DNA of 64,000 bases from Actinernus sp. WN-2022 (Eukaryota > Cnidaria > Anthozoa > Actiniaria > Actinernidae). The stretch is taken from contig JAOWCC010000019.1 of NCBI GenBank assembly GCA_030867875.1, positions 103,465,006 to 103,529,005 on the forward strand, read 5' to 3'. Position numbers and translations under genes: made by a program. The notes beneath the pieces were generated by a model. The model did no database searches. It worked only from the letters and a program-made list of their open reading frames with translations, and was not told where the DNA came from. This document shows positions 22,600 through 33,290 of the stretch, in pieces. How positions within the stretch are numbered: the first letter of the stretch is position 1; every line of letters starts with the position of its first letter.

Positions 22600-24071
22600 G
22601 TGACATACGCTTTTCCACCCCTCCCCCCTCAGTTTTGCAAGGTTCGCATATCTTACCCCAAATTGGCAACAAATATGTTGTGTTCGTCGTGTTTACTACC
22701 CAAACTAAGATTTTAAAGCTGCAACGTCATTCAAGCCCATTCTAATGGGGGAGGGCACCGTTATTAACAGGAAAGGCATAGGATTTTCCACCCCTCTCCC
22801 CTCAGTTTTGCAAGGTTCGTAGATGTTATCCCAAATTTGCAAACAACATATTGTATTCGTCGTGTTCAGTACCAAAACTATAATTTTAACGCTGTAACTT
22901 TATTTAATCGAGGTCTGGACAGGGGAAATAGAAAATGAAACTGTCCCAGGATGCTTTGCGGCCAAAACCAAAAGGGCGATGGATTTTTACGGGTAGAAAA
23001 CAACGTCGTAGAGACATGGGATTTTCACCAAAATGTTACCAATGGAAAGATGCAGGAGGTCTTCTTAATTTGGTTGATATTGAAGTTCAGGGGAGGAAAT
23101 GACAGGAAACATGATCTATATCCAAGCAACCTGGCAATGTTTTGCGAAATATTGTAAAACTGCAGGAACCAACAGACGAAGTATAATACCGGCCATGATC
23201 ACCTTGGAAAGATCTAATCAGCGAAAATGTGTAAACAATAACAACGAAGAAAGGCTGATTATACGGTAATGGCTTAACCCCCCCCCCCCCCCCCCTGAAC
23301 TTCATTTGCGCGAGTAATACATCAAAAAATTAACCTAGTTGAATGACATTACATAAGATAGGCTGGTTTTTATTCGCCTTCACTATGTGGAACATACCAA
23401 ACATTAACAGCTGGAATCCATGAATTACAAATATTCCCTACCCCACCCCCCTGGAAAAGATATACTTCATTTGTGATAGCAAACGTGTTCGGAATATCAT
23501 TCATGACAAAACTGATCGGTTTCCAAGATTTCAAGTCGTGAAAAGAATAGCCTGCGTAGCTTGGCTTTCCGAGTAGGGGTAGTCAGATTCTGCTCAAAAA
23601 TTGTTGAAAAGTTGCTAAAAAATATCCCAAAAAGTTGCTCAAAATTTGCTCAAAATCGAAAAAGTTGCTCTCAAAATTTCAAAAGTTGCTCGCCCAAATT
23701 TACTTTTTTCACATATTTTCGTACTTGTTTTTTTGCGTCTATGATTTTTGAATCGTGCCACGATGTGACAATTAGCCCATACGTACTATAGGAAAATGAA
23801 ATCGATGGAACAAAGGACATAAGCTGCTACTATTTGCTAGAAAAGTTAAATAACACATGCATATATAGTTCACCCTGGTTTATTTCTTCTCTTCCGTTGT
23901 TACAAAGCACAGTGTAAAAAACGTATACACTCTTGTTTCACATATAGAAATGAAGCAATCCTGCTCTCTGTTTCTATAGTTTCCACATAACAGTAACTAA
24001 CCAGGGAGGGAATAACACTCTTGAACAAAAAAACGTTTCACGTCAGTTTCAGTTTCAATGAGACTACGCTC

Positions 24072-25970
24072 CTAGTGCCTTCTTTGAGCATTGTTGTATC
24101 TTATCATAACAGAAGCTTCCACGTAGTCTTCCAGAGCTCCATCCTGTTGTGCTGAGAGGGTGCTAAGAAGACTAAACGCCCTCTCGGCCGCGGCAGAACT
24201 GGGCTGGATCAAAAGCAGCTTCTTGACAAGTGAAGCCCAGTAGGGAAGCGTGTCTTGGTGTGCCGCCCACCATGAAACCTTCTGATCCTCAGTCGTGCAT
24301 ACAACGCCATCAGCGGCAGCAAGATTATCAGGCAGCTCTGTTGCTAAGTTAGCAATGATGACGTCATTCATGAAGGGGAAATTCTTCAATTCTTGAAGAG
24401 ATGCAGCTGTTGGCTGCAGTCCTTGGACTTGGACTGGGCAGCAGAGACGCGCTGCCTTGAATGCTCGCACTACAGTGCGGAACTGAACACTGAACTTCTC
24501 TTGATAAAAGTTCAATCCCGGTTGGATGCAGGCTTTAGCTTGGGCAATCAGTCGAGCTTGGAGTTGGAGAGTACGTTTGCAATTTCTCTTGCAATTGCCT
24601 GGGTAATAGGATAGTGCCCTACTCCAACAGCATTAGCGACAGCTGACAGGCGCTCATAACACGAGAATATGAGGGGTCCGTCGCCTTCAAGATAGTAAAT
24701 GGCATTAATGAAATGCACACCAACATCAACTATAGCACCAAGTTCCAAGCGAAGATCTTGAAGGTCTTGGGGATCATCAACGATATCCAACAGGTGCTGA
24801 CGTATAAGAGGCGAGAGCCTGTCATTCTCACGCAGGAAGGGCAGAACATCACCAAAGTAGTCTGACACTTGTTTAAGGACCTCCCATTTACTCCACCAGC
24901 GTGTAACACTGTGTGAGTGCATTGACTGACCAGTTTTCTCCCTCCAGAGTAGCTTTGCATTAAAGCTATGGGCAAATAAATTTACCCAGTGGCGGAAGAA
25001 TACATCCAGAACTCTAAACTCAAAATGAGATCCCACATTATTAATTGTATGCGAGAAACATACAACATCCATAATGCTTGGATAAAAGAACAGTAGTTGC
25101 CGTATAGCAGCCCCGTTAACTGTAGCACCATCTCGCATCCCAGCAAGCAGCATGCTTGGCCCAAAGTTGTAATTCACGGCAATGCAAGACATAAGCCTTT
25201 GAGCAAGTTCCTGCCCCTTAAGTGACTTGGCCAGGACCTCCAAGCATACAAGGCGTTGGGTGGGCTTGAAGTCTTCCTGGACAAAACGTACTACGATTGC
25301 CAGTGCCTCCCCAAGTCGAGCAGTCCCATCAAATATGATGGATACCTCTTTCACATTTTTTAGCTCATCCTTTATTTTCTCTTTTTCTTTTTCCAGTACA
25401 GATGGGATCAGGTATTTCATGTGAGTGCTCGCGGTAAGCCTGTGAGCGTACTTCTCAAAAAGTGGGCGTAGGGCATCTATCTTGGAAATTGGTATTCCGG
25501 CAAGCAACAGTGTCTCAACTACTTCAAAGCGAAAGAGTCGCATGTCTGCCGGCAAAGTAGAACCACTTACATTGTTGCGGTTGTCTTGTCTTTGCAAGCA
25601 TTCGAGAATGGTTTGACTCTCCTTCTTGCCTTTTTCGATACTCTCGATCCCACTTTGGTGCTTTTTAGACGCCACATGTTTATGGACAGTGCTTTTCTTT
25701 ACAGCAACGATTTCGTGGCACGCATTGCACCAGAGCTGGCCTTTAACACAGACGAAATGCTGGCCAGGATATTCTTTTATTCGGTCGCTTGCTCATTGGA
25801 TTTTGCGTCCGACTAGACTTGTATTTGCCCGTGTTTTCGGCTACTTTTCGCTTTCGAGAGATGGAGGCCCTATCAGGCTCCGAAAGCTCTGCACCTTTAT
25901 CTATTGCAGCCTGGATTGGATCGCTTTGAGTTTGCTCTTCATCGTCAGAAAGCACCGTGGCGTCCGCCAT
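24072..25970 (-). pseudogene. hAT transposase, two frameshifts
   Basis: The gene starts at ATG 25970 (MADATVLSDDEEQTQSD), an acidic then basic N-terminus. A BED-type zinc finger follows around 25765-25665: QLWCNACH...HKHVASKKH, that is CxxC then HxxxxxH, similar to the finger of CGGBP1-like hAT-derived proteins. Reaching it needs a one-base shift in an A-run near 25778. The catalytic-like core runs 25675-24548 (IIFDGTARLGEALAIVVRF with an early acidic residue; SHTINNVGSH; VTRWWSKWEV). A second shift near 24575 leads to the C-terminal part ending at 24072, with the hAT dimerisation motif SSAAAERAFSLLSTL and WWAAHQ. About 630 residues are expected, the usual hAT size. Both breaks make it a pseudogene as sequenced; assembly error in short runs cannot be excluded. 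Confidence 0.85.
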
Positions 25971-26277
25971 TTTGGTTTGGGTACAGGAAACTGTACCATA
26001 TTTGGAATATGTAATATTACCACAGGATAACCACCCCTATTTGGATTGCACATCCATATTTGGAACCTAACACCACAGCATACCCAACATGCACTTCAAA
26101 ATACTTTTGAATTTGATTAAAAGACTTTAAAACAGTGAAAATATGTTGAAAATATACTAATTTTCAGAAAAGTTGCTCGGAAGTTGCTCACTATAAGAAA
26201 AGTTGCTCCAAAGCGAAAAAGTTGCTCGAAATCGTGAAAGTTGCTCAAAAGTTGCCGAGCAGAATCTGTCTAGGCCT

Positions 26278-26414
26278 ATTTCCGAGAAAAGAGAAGAGGA
26301 GGGGACTGGTTCCTTCTTCCCTTCTCCCCTCCCCTCCCCCCTCCCCTTCTTCGCTCGCCCCCAGTCCCCTCTTTTTCCGCCCCCAGTCCCCTCCTCTTCC
26401 CTTTTCTCGGAAAG
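26278..26414. repeat. GA/CT-rich hairpin near hAT right end
   Basis: TTTCCGAGAAAAGAGAAGAG and GAGGGGACTGG are matched inverted by CCAGTCCCCTCCTCTTCCC and TTTTCTCGGAAA about 80 bases on. The left arm repeats the subterminal TTTCCGAG of the transposon end, so the arm may be a duplicated transposon terminus. Confidence 0.65.
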
Positions 26415-26820
26415 CCAAGCTACGCAGGCAAAAGAACTACTATTAAATTTAAAGTTAAATTATTACCCAGGCCCCGCTCGGCCAAGTGAAAGGGCGATGG
26501 ATTTTTACGGGTAGAAATGAATGTCGTAGCGACATGGGATTTTCACTAAAATGTTATCCATTGAGAACTGCAAATGGTCCTCTTAATTTGGTTGAAATTT
26601 ACGTTAAGGAGCAGAAATGAGAGCCAAAATAAAATTTAAAAATGGCTTAACCCCCCCCCCCCCCCCTGAACTTCATTTGCGCGAATTAGTACGCAAAAAT
26701 TTCATTTAGTTGGGCGAAAATACATAAGATAGGCTAGTTTTTACGTCTATACCTATTCGCTACATACCAAACATTAATTATTTAATGATTGTATTAATTC
26801 TATGATTATCGTTAGGAATT

Positions 26821-27493
26821 ATTATTATTATTATTATTATTACGTGAATTTGCCGTAACACAGAGCAGTATAGACGGTTTTAACCATTCGGAATTTTTCG
26901 GAAACACTTCGGATATTTTCAGAAAATCTTTGGGAAAAATCGGCTTTGTACTTCGATTTCATTTCATTCTGGAACTTATAGATTGTCGAATTCCTGATGT
27001 GGAGTGCAATTACAACCAAACAGTGCAATTTGGGATAAATATAATCAGAATCGATAAATTTTGTTCAGTATATGATTATTTCTTTTATAGCAAGTGTGCA
27101 TTGCATTGTGTATTTGGCTGCAGAACACCACCCCTGGAGTTGTTTACTAGGATTAAGCTAAGGGCGTTTTGAAAAAAAAACGGTCAGTAGAAATAATGAC
27201 TTGACCTGTCTGTTTTCCACTCGAAAATACCTACAATAGTTTTTAGCACCCTACGATATTCAAATGAAACGGAACCGAATATTACTTATCGTTTAATAAG
27301 TTAATGAGTTCAACTTGGAGTCGTGTTTATTATCCACGTGACAAATACGGAATGTTCTGATTGGGGTTTCAAAGCTGTATTTGGCAACAATCTGAATGGA
27401 AAATCTAAGCATAACTAAATCGTATAGAGCATTTGCATCAACTGGTCACGTCACATTGTCAATCAGAAATAGTTGCGCTAGCACAAAATGGAT
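26821..27493. other. No gene; ATT microsatellite
   Basis: A short (ATT)n tract lies at 26818-26841. The remaining AT-rich sequence has no supported exon. Confidence 0.45.
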
Positions 27494-27643
27494 GTCAGAA
27501 ATGGGCAATCCCTTTATGTAGAACGACACTAATTTTTACCAAAAATACAATAGAATACAACACAATACAATTCAATACAACAATAGAACGCAATACAATA
27601 GAATCCCAGGCTGTCGTCCTACATGAAGGGATGGCCCAGAAAT
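27494..27643 (+). mobile_element. MITE with ATACAATAGA-type pentamer core (copy 1)
   Basis: The termini CAGAAATGGGCAATCCC and, inverted, GGGATGGCCCAGAAAT are followed by AACGACAC/GTCGTCCTAC. The core is a degenerate array of AATAC-type pentamers (ATACAATAGAATACAACACA). The same element lies inverted at 37762-37922. The two copies flank the PAN-EGF gene. Confidence 0.8.
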
Positions 27644-28483
27644 GGAAAGAGCGTGCCAAAATTAGTAACTGATGCAAGTTTCATATTAATATCTCTAAAA
27701 TTGGAGCAATTAGTTGTTTTTAAATCTCTAAATTTAACAGAGTTATGAGTTGGACTGCAATACGTGCTGTCCAACCTCATAAACACTTATTTTTTTTAGA
27801 TTAAACCACGAGTCTTAGCAGCCTGATTGTACTACCGTTTATTCATCGTGGTGTATAGGACGTTTACGTCAGTATCGGCCGTGATCAGCTGAACACAAAC
27901 ATCTCGCATACGACTGGAGTTAGACGGATGCGATTTTCCTATATAATTATGTATATAAACAGAAGAGAACTATACGGACAGTAACGAAGGGAAAAAAAAC
28001 GGCGTTGGAGACTTAAAACATTGATTGACGGAACATTGATATCGATATGCAAATATCGAATAATTTGAAAATCGCTTGCAAACAGCTCCTTTCCAGGCCC
28101 TCTAGCGTGGTAACACCTTTGTGAGTGAGCGAGCGAGTCACGATATAGCGTGCTAACACCTTGGCGAGTGAGTGCACGATATATTTCACTTATCCCAAAA
28201 ACTCGTTTCTGCGCTTGCGCGCATCCCGGCGAGTGAAAAGTTGACGTCACCTAATTTGAAATGTGTCGTGTTAACGGTCCTCAGATCCAATGGAGACGCT
28301 GACTCGCGGTTTCACTATATCTAGTATGCGTCTGTATGAATCAACGGTTTTATTTTCAAACCATAAAGTTTACAATCAGCTGCGGTTGCACCAATTTAGA
28401 TCAGTGACGGCAACTACTGATTGTAAATAATTTGCTTAAATTTATGTATAAATCGTCAACATCGACGTTTCAGGTACTCAGGT
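27644..28483. other. Downstream flank of the PAN-EGF gene, no gene
   Basis: No supported exon. A locally duplicated phrase (AACACCTT(T/G)G(T/C)GAGTGAG) lies at 28106-28175. No canonical AATAAA was found within 100 bases after the stop codon of the minus-strand gene. Confidence 0.45.
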
Positions 28484-28947
28484 CTAAACATAAAGTCCAT
28501 AGACATCTATAAACTCAATCCCTTCGTTGCTGTCCTCAAAACTATTCCTCAGATCTTGACAGTACCAAACACGATATTCCTGCCCAGCGGTTACCTCTCG
28601 AGGAGTAGTAAAATTCCTGTAGATTAGCTCTGGGGACATGGTATTGTATCCTGGGATCATATATGTTAGTGTCGGTATGTCCGCAAATTGGGAGTTTTCA
28701 GGGAGAACCACTTTGTTAGTAGCGTCTGTCACCACAGGGCAAAGCCGCGAGTGAGCGGAGCCGTCGTCATTGTTACAGAACCAGTTGCTCCTAGTCTTGG
28801 GGAGAGACTTGGTGCACGTCACGTAGCCAGAGATGTGGACCAGTTTGAAGGTAATGATTTTTCCATTTGTTGTGATGTTGAATGGACCGAATGAATCACC
28901 GAGTGCTCCAAAAGAGACGGGACTTTTGTTCAGCTTTAGCCATTTAA
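28484..28947 (-). CDS. Secreted PAN-EGF protein, exon 3 (C-terminal domain)
   Basis: This is the last exon of the gene starting at 36431. It opens after CTCCTAAAG and completes the codon left by exon 2. It encodes about 153 residues: VKWLKLNKSPVSFGALGDSF, then TNGKIITFKLVHISGY, four cysteines (VTC, WFC, LC, WYC), N-glycosylation sequons NIT and NFT, and ends GIEFIDVYGLYV. The domain looks like a compact extracellular beta-rich module, and I do not recognise a named family. Its attachment to PAN and EGF modules suggests a ligand-binding or matrix role outside the cell. The stop codon is at 28486-28484. The frame is intact throughout. Confidence 0.8.
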
Positions 28948-29028
28948 CTTTAGGAGAAAGACATAAAAGATTGACAATTTAAATTAAAAGCATGTAGTTA
29001 TAAATTAAATGGTTTTATTATACTTAAA

Positions 29029-30082
29029 GAGCAGATTTCCGGTATGAGTGGGACAAACTACGGCATGTCCGTAGCCTTACCTTACTGTAATTTACTGTAC
29101 TGTAACTCTGTAATTTGATTGGTCAACAGGAGAAAAACGATAGGGAAACCATTTCAATGTCACGGCATGCCGTACAGTAACCGTGCTGTAGTCATTGCCG
29201 TAGTTTGTCCCACTCTAATTCATTTCAATGTCACGGCATGCCGTACAGTAACCGTGCTGTAGTCAGTGCCGTAGTTTGTCCCACTCTAATTCATTTCAAT
29301 GTCACGGCATGCCGTACAGTAACCGTGCTGTAGTCATTGCCGTAGTTTGTCCCACTCTAATTCATTTCAATGTCACGGCATGCCGTACAGTAACCGTGCT
29401 GTAGTCAGTGCCGTAGTTTGTCCCACTCTAATTCATTTCAATGTCACGGCATGCCGTACAGTAACCGTGCTGTAGTCATTGCCGTAGTTTGTCCCACTCT
29501 AATTCATTTCAATGTCACGGCATGCCGTACAGTAACCGTGCTGTAGTCATTGCCGTAGTTTGTCCCACTCTAATTCATTTCAATGTCACGGCATGCCGTA
29601 CAGTAACCGTGCTGTAGTCAGTGCCGTAGTTTGTCCCACTCTAATTCATTTCAATGTCACGGCATGCCGTACAGTAACCGTGCTGTAGTCATTGCCGTAG
29701 TTTGTCCCACTCTAATTCATTTCAATGTCACGGCATGCCGTACAGTAACCGTGCTGTAGTCAGTGCCGTAGTGTGTCCCACTCTAATTCATTTCAATGTC
29801 ACGGCATGCCGTACAGTAACCGTGCTGTAGTCATTGCCGTAGTTTGTCCCACTCTAATTCATTTCAATGTCACGGCATGCCGTACAGTAACCGTGCTGTA
29901 GTCAGTGCCGTAGTTTGTCCCACTCTAATTCATTTCAATGTCACGGCATGCCGTACAGTAACCGTGCTGTAGTCATTGCCGTAGTTTGTCCCACTCTAAT
30001 TCATTTCAATGTCACGGCATGCCGTACAGTAACCGTGCTGTAGTCAGTGCCGTAGTGTGTCCCACTTATATGAAATCTGCTC
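29029..30082. mobile_element. TIR element carrying a 71-bp minisatellite
   Basis: The ends GAGCAGATTTCCGGTATGAG and, inverted, GAGCAGATTTCATATAAGTG are followed on both sides by GGGACA(A/C)ACTACGGCA. Between them the left 130 bp are single-copy (CTCTGTAATTTGATTGG) and the rest is a tandem array. It is non-coding and lies in intron 2 of the PAN-EGF gene. A degenerate single-unit relative lies at 62566-62675. A clear target-site duplication could not be assigned. Confidence 0.75.
29161..30071. repeat. Tandem repeat, 13 copies of 71 bp, higher-order pattern
   Basis: CACGGCATGCCGTACAGTAA recurs exactly every 71 bases from 29161 to 30013. Units differ at CATTGCC versus CAGTGCC and at GTAGTTTG versus GTAGTGTG. 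Written T/G for the first site, the order is T G T G T T G T G* T G T G*, where * marks the GTGTG variant (units 9 and 13). Units 6-9 and 10-13 are therefore the same four-unit block (284 bp) duplicated. Near-identity of all units implies recent expansion or homogenisation. Confidence 0.95.
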
Positions 30083-30609
30083 TAGTAAATTACAGTATGT
30101 TAACAATTGGAATCAAGACTAAAATATCGTTATAAATTAACTTGAAAGGGACTGGGTTACATTATTGACGTTGAAATTGTTTACAAGAAAATACTACTAC
30201 TGTGGCTAACCTATACTCTAGCCATTAGTACCATTGCAGTATTTCACTGGGAAAATGCCACCGTATAACCTTTATAACATAAACGCGAAATACATGCACG
30301 CGGTCTGATCGGCTAATAAGCATTGCATATTTGCCCATATGCACGCTCGAACTATTTGCCGTCAATTAACACGGGATTATGATTTTTATTCATATTTACT
30401 CTGCAGTGTTTTGATAAAAAGAATGCAATCTATAAATAGGAGGGAAATCTCCAAAAAGCGCCTAAACACCATACTATATAAGGAGATAGTCGTATTGGAA
30501 AAGAAAAACAAGAAAAAAGATAAGTAAATCTATCGAAGAAATATTACAATCGTGAAATATCTCATACTGATTAAATGCATACATGTATGATAAAAATCAC
30601 ATCTGTCTT

Positions 30610-30770
30610 GCAACAAAAAAATGAAACCTTTGATTAAAAATGGAGACTGTAGAAACGTTTTTAATGCCATTAGGGATCTGATTCCATTCACTGATTATTC
30701 TATTTATATAGCTGTTCTTATATAAGTTAGTTCCAAAGTTAGGTCCAAAGATTCCTTGCTCCTCGGAAAG
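30610..30770 (-). pseudogene. LINE remnant (RT C-terminal tail)
   Basis: The minus strand encodes NSYINRIISEWNQIPNGIKN followed by VSTVSIFNQRFH, the conserved 'EWN-LP' tail of CR1/L2-type LINE reverse transcriptases, preceded by FGPNFGTNLY. It is a short 5'-truncated piece in intron 2 of the PAN-EGF gene. Confidence 0.6.
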
Positions 30771-30891
30771 TGACCCCTGTCACTAGTGTCATCAGTTCTT
30801 GGCTTTGCCTCGAGCGGCTCATGCGCTTCTTTGGACACACTATGCGCATTGACATTTGACTTGCCAGACCAGTTTACAGATCATAACGTAC

Positions 30892-31006
30892 CTGTTTCAC
30901 ATTGCTTTCCAGTGAACCCTGGCGGGCATTCACAATGATATCCGTTTCCTCCATCCCACTCAACGCATCTGCCACTGTTCAGGCATGGATTAGGGCTACA
31001 CGGTGG
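30892..31006 (-). CDS. Secreted PAN-EGF protein, exon 2 (EGF domain)
   Basis: A 115-base exon lies between TTCCTAG| and ACAG|GTACGT. It encodes one EGF-like module: [14 protein letters not shown], then [15 protein letters not shown]. The six cysteines are spaced x4, x5, x10, x1, x8, the EGF pattern, with the CxCxxGFTGxxC ending. It enters in phase 0, matching exon 1, and leaves one base, matching exon 3. A single EGF module in its own exon is typical of shuffled extracellular proteins. Confidence 0.9.
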
Positions 31007-31654
31007 CTAGGAAGAGTAGAGAAATAATGGGCAGTCAGTAATGGTGGTCTTCAGGTGTGCGCAAGGGAATGATGGAAGAAAAAGCACGCGAGGGCCAAGT
31101 TGAAGCCCTTCTGTTAACTAAAGTTTCTCGAGACTTTGGAAAACAAAATCCCATAAAATACACGGTTAGCTAGCATTATATATTTATTTCGTTCCGGTTC
31201 GTTATTTCATATCAAAGTCATTGCTTACAAAAGCCTACATATCGATATTCGGTGACTCACTTCCGGTATCGGCCCAGTCAAATCACTCGAGAATACATGA
31301 TTTATGAAAAATTTCTACCTTCAAATCAAAGTTAAGTAACATCTATTCTGTAACTGGTAACTGTTTGGAGTGATTATATTAAGATTTCGACTGAACAAGT
31401 TTGAATATGCTTTCGCGAGTGAAGTGAATTTTTACAAGGCGTTACTCGTTTATGGACGACCAAGCAGAAGAAAACGGGGTTTAGCTTGAATACGCATGTC
31501 TGAACTGACTTTCTACCGCTGAATTCAGATATGAGAAGAAATGTCCAGTGTTTTGATTTATAGATCATCGAGGTTTCTCGAGTTTAAAGTGGTACAAATC
31601 GCTGTTAAAGTTAACGTTCCATTTCGTGCTATTTTTTCTTGTGTGACCTTTGTA

Positions 31655-31739
31655 ATGGCGAGAGCTGCAGTAGGAGAGATTTTGGAGCGGTCAAAACAAA
31701 AGCAGAGAATTCTCCTTCGTATAGTTCTGGTATCAACAG
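31655..31739 (+). CDS. Possible orphan first exon on the opposite strand
   Basis: ATG at 31655 opens MARAAVGEILERSKQKQRIL and runs to a strong donor CAACAG|GTAAGC at 31739/31740. No following exon was recognised and the product is unknown. It lies on the + strand within intron 1 of the minus-strand PAN-EGF gene. A chance combination of start codon and donor site is quite possible. Confidence 0.22.
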
Positions 31740-33047
31740 GTAAGCCATATTATAAACTTGTAATGCGACTGAAGTTGTTATCTCTCTCAAATAAAATCGC
31801 ATTTACTTCAAAGCGATGATCAATACCAAATGTCGGCTTTCTTTAGCTTCGCCTTACCCAGACCTACAATTGTTTTTAGATGAACTAGTTATTAACGAAT
31901 TTCGTCGTAGTGGCACTTTAAGACCTACAAACAAAATTCAGCCCCTAGAATATTATGCATCACTTGTAACAACGTTATTACATTTCAAACTCCGGTTTCC
32001 CCCCACTAAATTAAATAGTTAAATGTCAACTAATGAATAGCCTAAAATACCTCTGTTCACTCTAGCTAAGTTAAGATGTGGGCATGTCAATGGTCAAGTA
32101 TATACGTTTATGTTATTAACATATGCAAAGTGTAATTTCTGACGTTTGAGCGACGCAGCGGGAGCGATATAGTCAGAAATGGATAATTCTGCCGGAACGG
32201 TAAAGAGGTTTGGGGAGGAGACGATAGCATTATGGGTAATGCTTCTAGCATATATAATGCTTTGAGCGGGGAAAGTAGTCATTCTAGGCCAGTCAGCTCC
32301 ACGTTTGTTTCGAATTTATTTTATATATCTTATTGATTATATCACGGCTACTTTGTATTGACTTAGTACGGTCAATAGTTAGTTCTCTAGCCCTCGGAGA
32401 ATTCGGGTTGCTGCATTAGGTCGAGGAGTACGTTTTCGCACATTTCCACGCGGTTTTTTGGCCACAACTCCAGGGTGTTTTTTTCGTGGTTTTAGCAGTT
32501 TTTCGTATCTGGCAGTTTCCCATTAGTTAAGAATACAATTTATACTAATTACTTAATTGTATTAGAGTACGGAGTTGTCTGGCGACTATACCACAATAAA
32601 CTATCAGAATTAATGAATTTCTTATATAGATATAGCACAAATAAACTAGCTAAAATGACTTTTCGCCATGGCCAGAAGCTATGTCGACAACAACGAAAGA
32701 AATTAAGCCTTTATTTCACTGATTTACTCAGAATAGTCACGTATTTGGGAGCAAGAATGTAAAGGCTGACGCTGAGGCGCGATGACATTTTCATCTTTGT
32801 GACCACGAAAACATCGCAAGATCGCGTGATTTGATTGGGTCCAATGCGCAAGTACCATTTGACTGTTACATCTTGAGAAAATCGCGACATTTTGTTGGAG
32901 TTTCTTATTCTAATTAAAACAACATAAGATGGCTTAGCTCTGTGAATACAACAGTAATGCATGTAACTAATTATAACCTGTGAGGTTTTGAAAGCTTTTA
33001 AATTCACTTGCATGCGTTCCACTCTTGTATACACCTATACTTATAAA
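31740..33047. other. Intron 1 of PAN-EGF gene, no recognised gene
   Basis: AT-rich sequence without confirmed exons. Open frames at 31816-32022 (+) and 32094-32282 (-) have no recognisable features. Confidence 0.4.
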
Positions 33048-33290
33048 AGATTGTCCCAGACAACTAGAAAACAATTAAACACTACGTTACAGCGACATGA
33101 TCGAAATGGATTGTGGTTATAAGTGCCCAGCTGTGCAAAACAAACGGATAAACTACAGTGTAAATCGAAAATCCATTATTCGTCTTAAAGGTTTTGACCC
33201 AAAAACAAACAAATTCACCTGACTTTCAGCTCCAACCACACTCCATTTCGGTCTGGTAATGTCGTTTGCCGTTTGTCCAGACAACCTAGC
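33048..33290. repeat. MITE-like repeat with inverted ends (copy 2)
   Basis: The left TTGTCCCAGACAACTAG...CGAAATGGATTGTGGTT is matched inverted at the right (AACCACACTCCATTTCGG...TGTCCAGACAACC). The interior shares GGATAAACTACAGTG and TATTCGTCTTAAAG with 14025-14240. It is non-coding, within intron 1 of the PAN-EGF gene. Confidence 0.7.

Larger units (their letters stand above)
23548..26430 (-). mobile_element. Nearly complete hAT-type DNA transposon (about 2.88 kb)
   Basis: The left end TAGCCTGCGTAGCTTGGCTT continues TTCCGAG and is matched inverted at the right end (CGGAAAGCCAAGCTACGCAGGC). The flanks share AAAAGAA on both sides, consistent with a hAT-type 8-bp target duplication with one mismatch. 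Further in, CAGATTCTGCTC (23584) is matched inverted by GAGCAGAATCTG (26261). Arrays of AAAGTTGCTC follow on both sides (about 23610-23695 and 26168-26260), in the same orientation rather than inverted. It carries one transposase gene, now broken. It sits inside unit B copy 3, whose sister copies supply the empty site. Confidence 0.85.
22605..26820. repeat. Unit B, copy 3, interrupted by a hAT transposon
   Basis: The same block order as in the two earlier units is seen at 22605-23547 and resumes at 26431-26820, ending in GATTATCGTTAGG. Removing the hAT element (23548-26430) and a 165-bp insertion near 23102-23268 leaves about 1.2 kb, the size of the other copies. A poly-C tract is present at 23277-23295 and at 26650-26666. 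Confidence 0.7.

Noticed and set aside
25626..26030. Plus-strand frame of 134 codons
   Set aside because: It is the antisense of the transposase N-terminal region.
29161..30071. Regularly repeated units as a CRISPR array
   Set aside because: The whole 71-bp unit is repeated, with no unique spacers, in spliced eukaryotic DNA. It is a minisatellite.
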